A stretch of DNA of 64,000 bases from Streptomyces rishiriensis (GCF_030815485.1 NZ_JAUSWV010000002.1:744001-808000), one strand, 5' to 3'; positions 44,476 to 52,763 are shown, counted from the first letter of the stretch. The notes: generated by a model not told the origin, from the sequence alone. Made by a program: numbers and translations.

Positions 44476-44730
44476 TCAGGCGTACACCTGTGGTTCTTTG
44501 CCCGTCTGCGGTCGTATCGCGGCGTCGGCGGCCGACGCCGCCTCGAGCCATTGATGTGCCGTCTCCAGGGCGTGCCTCACGTCGCGGGTGCCGGTGGACA
44601 CGCACAGCGTGTAGGCGAGATCACGCGCCTGCGCCTGTGCCTGTGGTGGCTGCGCGGTGGATCCGGGCCGCGTCAGCGCTTCGTATTCGTCGACGAGTCT
44701 GCGCAGGACAGCGGGGTGCGGCATCAGCAT
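44476..44730 (-). CDS. DUF5133 domain protein
   Basis: 84 residues, MLMPHPAVLRRLVDEYEALT and DLAYTLCVSTGTRDVRHALE, the archetypal DUF5133 pattern. The ATG at 44730 is chosen because family members start MLMPHPAVL; GGAGAG lies about 12 bases upstream. It is downstream of the third sigma gene on the same strand with a 63-base gap, and ends at a terminator hairpin. A diverged second member precedes glgE at 10.5 kb. Function unknown. Confidence 0.85.
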   Translation of the reverse strand: MLMPHPAVLRRLVDEYEALTRPGSTAQPPQAQAQARDLAYTLCVSTGTRDVRHALETAHQWLEAASAADAAIRPQTGKEPQVYA

Positions 44731-44759
44731 CGGTCTGCTTCTCTCCGTTCGCAAGGGGA

Positions 44760-44799
44760 TGTGTGTCGTGCCGTCAGCGTGTGTGTCGTGCCGTCAGCG
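44760..44799 (-). repeat. 20-bp tandem duplication across the sigma gene 3' end
   Basis: TGTGTGTCGTGCCGTCAGCG occurs twice back to back (44760-44779 and 44780-44799). The second copy contains the sigma gene stop codon; the first copy repeats it just downstream. Confidence 0.85.
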
Positions 44800-45612
44800 C
44801 AGCGCTTCCTGGCGTACCCGTTCGCAGCTGCGGCTGATGAGCCGGGACACGTGCATCTGGGAGATGCCCAGTCGGTCGGCGATCCTGCTCTGTGTCATGT
44901 CCTCGAAGAACCGCATGTAGAGGATGGCGCGCTCGCGCTCCGGCAGCCGGCGCAGGCCTTCTTTGGCGGACTCGCGGTCGACCACGACGTCGAAGGAGGT
45001 ATCGGAGTCGCCCAGGGTGTCGGCGAGGCTGTAGCCGTCGTCCCCGCCCGAGGTCTCGGCGTCCAGCGAGAGGGTGCTGAAGCTCTCCAGTGCCTCCAGG
45101 CCGGCGCTCACCTCGTCCTCGGTGAGCCCGGTGTGGGTGGCGATGTCGGCCACCGAGGGCTCGGCCGCCCCGGGGTTCTGGGTGAGCTCCCGGCGGGCCA
45201 CGCGCACCTTGTTGCGCAGTTCCTGTACCCGGCGGGGCACGCGCAGCGCCCACATCCGGTCCCTGAAGTGCCGCTTGATCTCCCCGGTGATGGTGGGCAC
45301 GGCGTAGCTCTCGAACGCCCCGCGCTCGGGGTCGAAACGGTCGACGGCCTTGACCAGCCCCAGCGCCGCGACCTGCCGCAGGTCCTCGATCGCCTCACCG
45401 CGGTCGCGGAAGCGACCGGCGATGCGGTGGGCCATGGGCAGCCAGGCGGTGACCAGCTCGTCGCGAACGGCGTCCCGCTCGGGGCCTTCCTCCAGGGTGA
45501 CCAGCAGGGCGAACCGGCCCATGGTGTCGGGGGCGTCGGCGTGCGTGCGGCGCAACTGCGCGGTGGAGGGGGCGGATGCGGAAGACTGGCTTGTCGACAT
45601 GTCGATAGGCAT
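44794..45612 (-). CDS. SigB/SigF-type RNA polymerase sigma factor
   Basis: 272 residues. Region 2: AIEDLRQVAALGLVKAVDRF, TITGEIKRHFRDRMW; region 3: VPRRVQELRNKVRVARREL; region 4: ERAILYMRFFEDMTQSRIAD, then GISQMHVSRLISRSCERVRQ. It is a close paralogue of the sigma factor at 5.4-6.2 kb. The ATG at 45612 follows AGGAGAG at 9-base spacing. An RsbW-like kinase gene lies 223 bases upstream on the same strand, a plausible anti-sigma partner. A 20-bp tandem duplication covers its stop codon. Confidence 0.94.
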   Translation of the reverse strand: MPIDMSTSQSSASAPSTAQLRRTHADAPDTMGRFALLVTLEEGPERDAVRDELVTAWLPMAHRIAGRFRDRGEAIEDLRQVAALGLVKAVDRFDPERGAFESYAVPTITGEIKRHFRDRMWALRVPRRVQELRNKVRVARRELTQNPGAAEPSVADIATHTGLTEDEVSAGLEALESFSTLSLDAETSGGDDGYSLADTLGDSDTSFDVVVDRESAKEGLRRLPERERAILYMRFFEDMTQSRIADRLGISQMHVSRLISRSCERVRQEALR

Positions 45613-45835
45613 GCGGTATCGCTCTCCTGAACGGTGGTTTCAGGGACTGGCGACGGAGAAAGCCGGCCGTCCGGAACGCGTGGAGCGCCCCGGAGCGGAC
45701 AGCCCGCTCCCGTCGGCGCGCCTCCGGTCCGAAGCACGAACCTCCGTCTGCCCTACCCCCGGAGGAACAAACTCCGTCTGCGCGAAAGGCGTTCGCAGGG
45801 TCGCGGCCGGCGTCCCGGGCCGGTCGGCGCGGGGG

Positions 45836-46279
45836 TCAGAACACGGGGACGACGGCGGTGATGCGCTTACCGCCGGAGGGCAGACAGGCCACCCTGACGT
45901 CGCGGGCCAGCCGGCAGACGATCGACCAGCCGCGACCGCCGGCGCGCTGTCGCCCCTGTTCGTCGACCGGTGCGGCGGTGACCGGCAGCCGGTCACTGCG
46001 GTCGCTGACGGAGACGCACACGGCCGGCCCCGCCATGTCGACGTCGAATGCGGTGATGCCGCCGCCGTGCAGGATGGCGTTGGCCGTCAGCTCCGAGGCG
46101 ACGAGCAGGGCGTCCGACAGTCCGTCCTCGTCGTACCGGCAGCCCAGGGTCCCGCAGCGTCCGGTCACCGCCTGCCGGACGGCGCTGCGGACGTCGGCCG
46201 GGCGGCACTGCTCCTGTCCTGCGCGCCCGTGGACGCAGTCCTGCGTGTTCCCACGGTCGGTCGAGTCGTTCGTAGACAT
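45836..46279 (-). CDS. RsbW-like ATP-binding regulatory protein
   Basis: 147 residues. The N-box is VASELTANAILHGGG, the G1 box is relaxed (VSDRSDRLPV) and the glycine loop is AGGRGWSIVCRLARDVRV. The first 40 residues include three Cys (DCVHG, QCRPA, GRCGTLGC), which is unusual for the family and could allow redox or metal sensing. It is upstream of and co-directional with the SigB-type gene and divergent from the small gene at 46.5 kb. Candidate anti-sigma factor for the neighbouring sigma; very similar to the protein at 22.4-22.8 kb. Confidence 0.88.
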   Translation of the reverse strand: MSTNDSTDRGNTQDCVHGRAGQEQCRPADVRSAVRQAVTGRCGTLGCRYDEDGLSDALLVASELTANAILHGGGITAFDVDMAGPAVCVSVSDRSDRLPVTAAPVDEQGRQRAGGRGWSIVCRLARDVRVACLPSGGKRITAVVPVF

Positions 46280-46480
46280 CCCTTCGCTCCCCTGGCTGGT
46301 CCCGAATGGTCGGACGGCTCAAGCCGGCCTGCCGACCGGCGGTGGACCGTCGATCGGCCGACCGCACCTGGGCGGTGGGTTCGGCGTCCGTGAGGCACCG
46401 GCGCTCTCCGCCACCGGACGGTGCGTTCGTCTCCTAACCGGCTGGCCCCGCCTGCGACGGCCAAACCTCCCGGACGAGGA

Positions 46481-46506
46481 GCATTCGCCCCGCCGGATCC
46501 GGGTAC
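46481..46506 (+). promoter_or_regulatory. consensus sigma-B promoter with no room for a leader
   Basis: GCAT, 16 bases, GGGTAC: an exact consensus match. The -10 ends 9 bases before the ATG of the 76-residue gene, so the predicted transcript starts about at the start codon. Confidence 0.72.
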
Positions 46507-46515
46507 GCGAACGAG

Positions 46516-46746
46516 ATGACAGATGTGGTGGACTCGGACGAACTGCTGCGGCGCATACAGCGGGCCAGGGCCTGCGCCCACGAGGAACTGCTGTCCTGGC
46601 GGGCCCGGAGCGAGGACCTCGACCGGACGGACGCGGAACGCACGCAGGACGTGCGGGACGCCCGGACACGGGGGCTCGCCTACGAAGCCGTGCTCAGGGT
46701 GCTGGACGAGATCGTGACGCCCGGCCGGAGCGCCGAGCCGCTCTGA
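46516..46746 (+). CDS. small helical protein, probably leaderless and sigma-B dependent
   Basis: 76 residues, highly charged and helical, starting MTDVVDSDELLRRIQRARAC; likely a short coiled coil (heptad-like Leu/Ile/Ala spacing to about residue 65). No family is recognised. There is no ribosome binding site, and a perfect sigma-B-type promoter ends 9 bases before the ATG, which together indicate a leaderless mRNA. It is divergent from the anti-sigma-like gene and 50 bases before the decarboxylase gene. The frame, promoter and composition together make it credible. Confidence 0.7.
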   Translation: MTDVVDSDELLRRIQRARACAHEELLSWRARSEDLDRTDAERTQDVRDARTRGLAYEAVLRVLDEIVTPGRSAEPL

Positions 46747-46796
46747 CCGGGGCGCCGCTCGGGTTGGCGGCGGCCGCCGCGGGCACCCGCGACGGC

Positions 46797-48278
46797 ATGG
46801 CAGCCGACCACGCACGCGCCCCCGTTCTCGAAGCCCTTGTCGACTACCGCCGCCAAGGCCGGTTGTCGTTCACCCCGCCGGGACACAAGCAGGCCCGCGG
46901 CGCCGATCCCGAGGTACGGGCGGTGCTGGGGGACGCGGTCTTCCTCGGCGATGTGCTGGCGTCGGGCGGTCTCGACGACCGGCTCACCCGGGGCCGGGTG
47001 CTGAAGCGGGCCGAGGAGCTGATGGCGGACGCCGTCCACGCCGAGCACACCTTCTTCTCGACGTGCGGGAGTTCCCTGTCCGTCAAGGCGGCCATGCTGT
47101 CCGTGGCCGGGCCGCACGAGAAGCTGCTGATCGGGCGGGACGCGCACAAGTCGGTGGTGTCGGGACTGATCCTCTCCGGAATCGAGCCCGTGTGGGTCGA
47201 GCCGCGCTGGGACGCCGAGCGGCGGCTGGCGCATCCGCCGTCGGCCGCCGAGTTCGAGAGGGCCCTCGAGATCCACCCCGAGGCGAAGGGCGCTCTGGTC
47301 ACCAGTCCCACCCCGTACGGCGCCTGCGCCGACCTGCGGGGGATCGCCGACGCCTGCCACCGCCGCTCGGTGCCGCTCATCGTGGACGAGGCCTGGGGAG
47401 CGCACCTGCCCTTCCATCCGGACCTGCCGTCCTGGGCGATGGACGCGGGCGCCGACATCTGTGTGACCAGCATCCACAAGATGGGCAGCGGCCTGGAGCA
47501 GGGGTCGGTGTTCCATCTCCAGGGCGAGTACGTCACGCCGGAACTGCTGAACATGCGCGCGGATCTGCTGGGCACGACGAGCCCTTCGGTGCTGCTGTAC
47601 GCCGGACTCGACGGCTGGCGCCGCCAGATGGCGCTGCACGGCGAGGAGTTGCTCGGCGCGACTCTCGCGCTGGCGCGGGAGGTGCGGTCCGCGATCGAGG
47701 AGATCGACGGGCTGCACGTCGAGGGCCGGGAGGACTTCTGCGGCCCGGGGCTCGCCGACGACTTCGATCCCCTGCCCGTGGTGATCGACGTCCAGGGGCT
47801 CGGGATCTCCGGCTTCCAGGCCGCGGACTGGCTGCGCGAGCACCAGGCCGTGGACATGCACCTGTCCGACCACCGGCGCATCGGCGCGCAGTTGACCCAC
47901 GGCGACGACCGCGAAACGACCGGAGAGCTGCTCGCCGCCCTCAAGGACCTCGTGGACGCCGCGCCCGATCTGGCCCCGGCTCCGCGGATCGAGGTGCCGA
48001 CCCCTGCCGAACTGCGCATGGCGCAGGGGCTGCTGCCCCGGGACGCGTTCTTCGGACCCGCCGAGAACGTGGCGCTGGACCGGGCCGCCGGGCGGATCGC
48101 CGCCGAGATGATCACGCCGTACCCGCCGGGTATCCCGGCCGTCCTGCCCGGAGAACGACTCACCGAGCCCGTGCTGCGCTATCTGAGCACCGGCCTGGCG
48201 GCGGGTATGAACCTGCCCGATCCGAGCGATCCGCAACTGCGGACGATCCGGGTCGTCGCCCAGGACGCGGAGCGCTGA
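46797..48278 (+). CDS. Orn/Lys/Arg decarboxylase family PLP enzyme
   Basis: 493 residues, fold-type I. LSFTPPGHKQARGADPEV is the N-terminal hallmark, STCGSSLSVKAAML the cofactor-phosphate region, and VDEAWGAHLPFHPDLPSWAM the PLP Asp/His region. CVTSIHKMGSGLEQGS holds the Schiff-base Lys. The C-terminal domain ends PYPPGIPAVLPGERL. It lacks the receiver-like wing domain of the long inducible enzymes, like Bacillus SpeA-type proteins. It would decarboxylate lysine, arginine or ornithine to a polyamine precursor. The lysine-related genes at 50-54 kb support a basic amino acid substrate. Confidence 0.9.
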   Translation: MAADHARAPVLEALVDYRRQGRLSFTPPGHKQARGADPEVRAVLGDAVFLGDVLASGGLDDRLTRGRVLKRAEELMADAVHAEHTFFSTCGSSLSVKAAMLSVAGPHEKLLIGRDAHKSVVSGLILSGIEPVWVEPRWDAERRLAHPPSAAEFERALEIHPEAKGALVTSPTPYGACADLRGIADACHRRSVPLIVDEAWGAHLPFHPDLPSWAMDAGADICVTSIHKMGSGLEQGSVFHLQGEYVTPELLNMRADLLGTTSPSVLLYAGLDGWRRQMALHGEELLGATLALAREVRSAIEEIDGLHVEGREDFCGPGLADDFDPLPVVIDVQGLGISGFQAADWLREHQAVDMHLSDHRRIGAQLTHGDDRETTGELLAALKDLVDAAPDLAPAPRIEVPTPAELRMAQGLLPRDAFFGPAENVALDRAAGRIAAEMITPYPPGIPAVLPGERLTEPVLRYLSTGLAAGMNLPDPSDPQLRTIRVVAQDAER

Positions 48279-48339
48279 GTGAAACAGGTCACTTGACCGG
48301 GTTGCGGTGTCACAAAATCTCCGCGAATGGTTTACGGTT

Positions 48340-48433
48340 CATTCATACCTGGTGAGCGGGGTCGCAGTCACTCCTCCTCCGTGCACCACCCTTTGCTGCC
48401 CTGGCTGGCCTCCCCCGTCCAGCCAGGGCTTTT
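48340..48433 (+). ncRNA. candidate small RNA or attenuated leader
   Basis: A 274-base gene-free stretch before the cNMP gene contains a textbook terminator at 48399-48433 and is relatively AT-rich at 48310-48350. An RNA starting around 48340 would be about 95 nt, with CUCCUCCUCC (anti-Shine-Dalgarno-like) just before the terminator stem. No clear promoter was identified. It may instead be the leader of the downstream gene. The 5' end is a guess. Confidence 0.35.
48399..48433 (+). terminator. intrinsic terminator upstream of the cNMP-binding gene
   Basis: CCCTGGCTGG and CCAGCCAGGG form a perfect 10-bp stem with a 10-base loop, followed by CTTTT. A U-tract is rare in this GC-rich DNA. It lies 121 bases after the decarboxylase stop and 120 bases before the next start. 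Confidence 0.8.
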
Positions 48434-48552
48434 CCATGCCCTCGTGGCCCTCCTGCGGAAAGTACGGGCCGTCGAGGTGCCCGGGGCGTCGGCAGCGGCT
48501 GAAATGGGAAGGGGAAGGAACCCCACCGATCGTCGGCGAGGAGCTCCGGGCC

Positions 48553-49008
48553 ATGACCAAAGCGACCAAACTGCTGACCGCTCTTCCCCCGCCCCAGCGT
48601 CAGCGCCTGATGACGCTGGCCCGCGAGGTGTCCTTCCCGGAGGACGCCAGGATCTTCGACGCGGGCGGCACCGCCGACCGCTTCTGGGTCATCCGCTCCG
48701 GCGCGGTCTCACTCGTCCAGCAGGTGACGTCCCTGCGGCGGGTCACCGTCGCGAGCCTCGGCGCCGGCGACCTGCTGGGCTGGTCGTGGATGTTCCCGCC
48801 GTACCGGTGGGACTTCGGCGCGGAGGCGTTCAGCCCGGTGCGCGCCTACGAGTTCGAGGCGCGGCCGGTGCTGGCACTGTGCGACGAGGATCCGGCGCTC
48901 GGGATGTCGCTGATACGGATCGTGGCCGAGATCCTCGCGCACCGGCTGGAGACGACCCGGGGCAAGCTCATGGAGCAGTACGGCACACACCGGCGCGGGG
49001 TGCTGTAG
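48553..49008 (+). CDS. cyclic nucleotide-binding domain protein without HTH
   Basis: 151 residues. The Crp-type cNMP beta-roll is visible: REVSFPEDARIFDAGGTADRF, WVIRSGAVSLVQ, VASLGAGDLLGWSWMF, then a C-helix LIRIVAEILAHRLETTRGKL. The phosphate-binding cassette (normally GExxxxxxR/SA) reads GDLLGWSWMFPPYRW, so cAMP binding is doubtful. No helix-turn-helix follows, unlike Crp/Fnr regulators. The ATG at 48553 has GAGGAG 9 bases upstream. It may be a sensor or partner protein. An intrinsic terminator upstream isolates it from the decarboxylase. Confidence 0.85.
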   Translation: MTKATKLLTALPPPQRQRLMTLAREVSFPEDARIFDAGGTADRFWVIRSGAVSLVQQVTSLRRVTVASLGAGDLLGWSWMFPPYRWDFGAEAFSPVRAYEFEARPVLALCDEDPALGMSLIRIVAEILAHRLETTRGKLMEQYGTHRRGVL

Positions 49009-49022
49009 TCCCCGCGCCCCTC

Positions 49023-50351
49023 TCAGACGCGGTACCGGCGCAGCGCGGGCACGGCGACCGCCAGGCCCAGCATCGACGTGACGACCAGCAGGCCGCCGCC
49101 CGCGACCGCGACCCGGGGCCCGAAGGCCGCGCCCGCCGTGCCGTGCAGGGCGTCGGCGAGCCGGGGGCCGCCCGCGACGACGACCGTGAAGACGCCCTGC
49201 ATGCGGCCGCGCATCTCGTCGGTGGCGGCGGACAGCAGGATCGCCCCGCGGAAGACCATGGAGACCATGTCGGCGACGCCGGCACAGACCAGGAACACCA
49301 GGGCGAGCCACAGGCTGCCGCTCAGTCCGAACCCGGCGATCGCCGCACCCCAGGCGACGACCGCCCCGATGACCATCCAGCCGTGCCGGCGCGCCCGCGA
49401 GAACGTGCCGGAGAACAGTCCGCCCAGCACCGCGCCGACGGGGATCGCCGCGAACAGCAGACCGAGGGCGAGCCCCTCGCCGTAGGGGGCGTACGTCTCG
49501 GCGGCGAGCTGCGGGAACAGGGCGCGGGGCATGCCGAGGACCATGGCGATCACGTCGGCGAGGAAGGAGAGCAGCAGGACCTTGTGCCGGGAGATGTAAC
49601 GGAAGCCCTCCGCGACCTCCCGCACACCGGCGCGCCGGGCGGTGGCGCTCGCCAGGGGCGGCAGCGCGGGCAGCCGGGCCACGGCCCACAGCGTCACGCA
49701 CAGCGCGACGGCGTCGAGGAGGTACAGCTCGGGCAGCCCGATGACGGGGATCAGGGAACCCGCGAGCAGCGGTCCGGCGACCAGACCGGTCTGCATGACG
49801 GTCGAGCCGAGGGCGTTGGCGGCGGCGAGTTCGCCCGCCGGGACCAGGCGGGCGATGGAGGCGTTGCGGGCGGGCGCGTTGAGCCCGAAGAACGCCTGCT
49901 GGGTGGCGAGCAGCACCATCAGCACGGCCACCGAGTCGAGTCCGGACGCCGCCTGGAGCCAGAACAGCACCGAGGTGACGGCGATACCGCTGTTGGTGAC
50001 CAGCAGCAGCTTGCGCCGGTCGACGGTGTCGGCGACCGCGCCGCCCCACAGCGCGAACAGCACCATCGGCGCCAGGCCGGCGAGGCTCGCGTAGCCGACC
50101 CAGGCGGAGGAGCCGGTGATGTCGTAGATCTGCTTGGGCACCGCGACGGCGGTGAGCTGGCTGCCCACGGCCGTGACGATGGTCGAGGACCACAGCCGCC
50201 GGTAGGCCGGCCGGCGCAGCGGCCGGGTGTCCATCGCCCAGCGGCGCCAGCCGCGCCGGGGCCGGTCCTGCGGACTCGGGTCGGCCTCCTCGGCCTCGGC
50301 TGCGGTGCTGCTCTCGCTCGTGTCCACGCGTTTCCTGGTTGCTCGATACAT
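49023..50351 (-). CDS. MFS transporter
   Basis: 442 residues with 11-12 membrane helices. The loop 2-3 motif is GAVADTVDRRKLLLVTNSG (GxLaDrxxrRxxl) and the central segment FSRARRHGWMVIGAVVAWGA. An acidic/Ser-rich 45-residue lead-in precedes the first helix. It resembles enterobactin-exporter/MefA-type (MFS_3) efflux proteins by the ITGSSAWVGYASLAGLAPMV start. Substrate unknown. It is convergent with the cNMP gene (14-base gap). Confidence 0.9.
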   Translation of the reverse strand: MYRATRKRVDTSESSTAAEAEEADPSPQDRPRRGWRRWAMDTRPLRRPAYRRLWSSTIVTAVGSQLTAVAVPKQIYDITGSSAWVGYASLAGLAPMVLFALWGGAVADTVDRRKLLLVTNSGIAVTSVLFWLQAASGLDSVAVLMVLLATQQAFFGLNAPARNASIARLVPAGELAAANALGSTVMQTGLVAGPLLAGSLIPVIGLPELYLLDAVALCVTLWAVARLPALPPLASATARRAGVREVAEGFRYISRHKVLLLSFLADVIAMVLGMPRALFPQLAAETYAPYGEGLALGLLFAAIPVGAVLGGLFSGTFSRARRHGWMVIGAVVAWGAAIAGFGLSGSLWLALVFLVCAGVADMVSMVFRGAILLSAATDEMRGRMQGVFTVVVAGGPRLADALHGTAGAAFGPRVAVAGGGLLVVTSMLGLAVAVPALRRYRV

Positions 50352-50450
50352 CTTTCTGGTTCGGAGGTCACTATCCCAGCAACAGCTGTGCTCGCACCGC
50401 GCGTGGACACGGGATCCCAGATTCCGGACCGCGCCTGAGCGTGCGGCTGA

Positions 50451-51065
50451 TCAGGCCCCGACGACGAGCGTCACGCCGAGGACGATCATCGTGGCGGCGA
50501 CGAGCCCGTCCAGGACGCGCCAGGCGGCCGGCCTGGTCAGGAACCGGCCGAGCAGCCGGGCGCCGAAGCCCAGCGCGGCGAACCAGCACAGGCTGGCGAA
50601 GGCCGCGCCGAGACCGAAGGTCCAGCGCAGCGGGCCACGGTCGGCGGCGACGGAACCCAGCAGGAAGACCGTGTCGAGGTAGACGTGCGGGTTGAGCCAG
50701 GTCAGCGCCAGACAGGTCAGCACGGCCCGGCGCAGGGAGCCCGTGCTCTCACCCTCGGCCGCCAGCGCACCCGCGGGCCGGAGTGCCCGCCGGGCGGCCA
50801 GAGCCCCGTAGCAGAGCAGGAACAGACCGCCGATCCAGCCGACCGCGGTCAGCGCCCCGGGCCAGGCGACCACCAGGGCGCCCACCCCGCCCACACCCAG
50901 GGCGATGAGCAGCGCGTCGGACAGGGCGCAGATCCCGACGACGGCGAGGACGGCGTCACGGCGGATGCCCTGGCGCAGGACGAACGCGTTCTGGGCGCCG
51001 ATGGCGACGATGAGCGAGAGCCCGGTGCCGAACCCGGCGGCCGCGGCGGTGAGGGTGTGGGACAT
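50451..51065 (-). CDS. lysE: LysE/ArgO family basic amino acid exporter
   Basis: 204 residues, about six membrane helices. The N-terminus FGTGLSLIVAIGAQNAFVLR is the LysE signature, as are ICALSDALLIALGVGGVG and LTWLNPHVYLDTVFLLG. It exports L-lysine and/or L-arginine to avoid toxic accumulation. The ATG at 51065 is used; a GTG three codons earlier is also possible. It is divergent from the LysG-type regulator gene, with a shared operator between them, the classic lysE-lysG arrangement. Confidence 0.92.
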   Translation of the reverse strand: MSHTLTAAAAGFGTGLSLIVAIGAQNAFVLRQGIRRDAVLAVVGICALSDALLIALGVGGVGALVVAWPGALTAVGWIGGLFLLCYGALAARRALRPAGALAAEGESTGSLRRAVLTCLALTWLNPHVYLDTVFLLGSVAADRGPLRWTFGLGAAFASLCWFAALGFGARLLGRFLTRPAAWRVLDGLVAATMIVLGVTLVVGA

Positions 51066-51100
51066 GCCGTCCACGCTAGGGAAGCGATCACCGCCCGTAC

Positions 51101-51128
51101 AGCTAAAGATTCTTACGTATCATTAGCT
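51101..51128. promoter_or_regulatory. LysG/ArgP-type dyad between lysE and its regulator
   Basis: AGCTAAAGAT and ATCATTAGCT form a 10-bp inverted repeat (one mismatch) around 8 bases, in the 77-base divergent intergenic region. Placement and dyad length fit LysR-type operators; it lies 36 bases before the lysE ATG on its side and 14 bases before the lysG ATG. Confidence 0.75.
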
Positions 51129-51142
51129 GTCGTGATGACCGG

Positions 51143-52045
51143 ATGATGACGGACCTCCCGCTCGATCAGGTGCGCACCCTGCTCGCGGTGGTCGACGAGG
51201 GCACCTTCGACGCGGCCGCCGCCGCCCTGCACGTGACGCCGTCGGCGGTCAGCCAGCGCGTCAAGGCACTGGAGCAGCGCACGGGCCGGGTCCTGCTGCT
51301 GCGCACCAAGCCGGTGCGGCCCACGGAGTCGGGCGAGATCGTCGTCCGGTTCGCCCGCCAGCTGGCCCGGCTCGAGCGCGACGCGCGGTCCGAGCTGGGC
51401 ATGAGCGGCGAGGGCGAGCCGGCCCGGGTGACGGTCGCGGTCAACGCGGACTCGCTCGCCACCTGGTTCCTGCCGGCCCTGACCCGGGTGCCGCGGGAGC
51501 CGCAGTTCTGCTTCGAACTGCACCGCGAGGACGAGACCCGCACGGCGGAACTCCTGCGGGAGGGGCTCGTGATGGCCGCGGTGACCTCGTCGCCCGAGGC
51601 CGTGACCGGCTGCTCCGTGCGGGCCCTGGGCACCATGCGCTACCTGGCCGCCGCCACCCCGGACTTCGCCGACCGCCACCTGGGCGACGGGCCGCTGCAC
51701 GAGACCCTCGGCCGGGCGCCCGTGCTGACCTTCGACCGGAGCGACGACCTCCAGGACGCGTTCGTGCGCGGGCTGCGCCGGGGCGCCGACGGCGCCGGTC
51801 CGGTACGACAGGCCGTGCCGACCTCGGAGGGATTCGTCGCCGCCGTGGTCGCCGGCCTGGGCTGGGGCATGGTGCCCGAGGTGCAGGCCGGCCCGCTGCT
51901 GCGCTCCGGCCGCCTCGTGTCCCTCGCTCCCGCGCACCCGGTGGACGTCCCGCTGTACTGGCAGCAGTGGAAGCTGGACTCCCCGGCGCTGGCGGCGGTG
52001 GCGGACGCGGTGACCGCGACGGCGGCCGAGACTCTCAGGAGCTGA
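51143..52045 (+). CDS. lysG: LysR-type regulator LysG/ArgP
   Basis: 300 residues. The N-terminal HTH FDAAAAALHVTPSAVSQRVKALE is typical of the ArgP/LysG subfamily, and the effector domain starts VTVAVNADSLATWFLPAL, also characteristic. It would activate lysE when lysine, arginine or histidine accumulates. No good ribosome binding site precedes the ATG pair at 51143/51146, and the promoter dyad is only 14 bases away, so the mRNA may be nearly leaderless. Its 3' end overlaps the convergent TetR gene by 11 bases. Confidence 0.92.
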   Translation: MMTDLPLDQVRTLLAVVDEGTFDAAAAALHVTPSAVSQRVKALEQRTGRVLLLRTKPVRPTESGEIVVRFARQLARLERDARSELGMSGEGEPARVTVAVNADSLATWFLPALTRVPREPQFCFELHREDETRTAELLREGLVMAAVTSSPEAVTGCSVRALGTMRYLAAATPDFADRHLGDGPLHETLGRAPVLTFDRSDDLQDAFVRGLRRGADGAGPVRQAVPTSEGFVAAVVAGLGWGMVPEVQAGPLLRSGRLVSLAPAHPVDVPLYWQQWKLDSPALAAVADAVTATAAETLRS

Positions 52046-52763
52046 GCGGAGGCACTCGGGAGCCGAGCCGGGCCAGCGTCGCCTGCGCGCTGTCCAGCAG
52101 CATCCCCAGTGCCGTCGGATAGGCGCTGGTCACCATACGGGCCGACAGCAGCGGGGCCGCCTCGGCGATCCGGGGATGGGTCTCGGCGGGCAGCCGCGCG
52201 TACGTCGAACGCCACACCGCGTCATCGGCGCGCTGCGCGGCGCGGGGCAGGGCGAGGGACGCGGCGTCCAGGGCGGCAAAGGCCAGCGTCTGGTCGATGA
52301 AGGCGTGGTAGATCCGCACGGTGTCCGCCAGCGGGAACCCGGCGGTGCGCAGGACGTCCAGGACGGCCTCGTCGGCGGCGAGTTCGTTGGCCCGGCCGGT
52401 CACCCGGCTCGCGGTGAGCTGGGCGGCCTGCGGGTGGGCGACGTAGGCGGCGTGGATGCGCAGCCCGACGGTGTGCAGATCCGTGCGCCACTCCCCCGTC
52501 GGCCGCCACCCGCGCAGTGCCTCGCCGACGAGCGCGTCACCGATGGCCAGGGTCAGCTCGTCCATGCCGCGGAAGTACCGGTAGAGGGTGCTGGGGTCGC
52601 AGTCGAGGGCGATGCCGAGACGTCGGGCGGAAAGGCCGGCGCTGCCGTGCTCGCGCAGCAGGCGCAGCGCCGCCTCGACGATCAGCCGCTCGGACAGCAC
52701 GGTACCGCTCCGGGTGGGCCGGCGACGACGCCGCTTCTCCTCGGGTACGACCGGCTTGGCCAC
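52035..52763 (-). CDS. TetR family transcriptional regulator
   Basis: 242 residues. The HTH is IVEAALRLLREHGSAGLSARR, LGIALDCDPSTLYRYFRGMD. A basic patch EKRRRRRPTRSG precedes it and could contact the DNA minor groove. The ligand domain (TetR_C-like) is ordinary. The GTG at 52763 with GGGGGA upstream is preferred over a start 12 codons further out. It is convergent with lysG and divergent from the saccharopine dehydrogenase-like gene, which it may regulate. Ligand unknown. Confidence 0.88.
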   Translation of the reverse strand: MAKPVVPEEKRRRRRPTRSGTVLSERLIVEAALRLLREHGSAGLSARRLGIALDCDPSTLYRYFRGMDELTLAIGDALVGEALRGWRPTGEWRTDLHTVGLRIHAAYVAHPQAAQLTASRVTGRANELAADEAVLDVLRTAGFPLADTVRIYHAFIDQTLAFAALDAASLALPRAAQRADDAVWRSTYARLPAETHPRIAEAAPLLSARMVTSAYPTALGMLLDSAQATLARLGSRVPPLSS

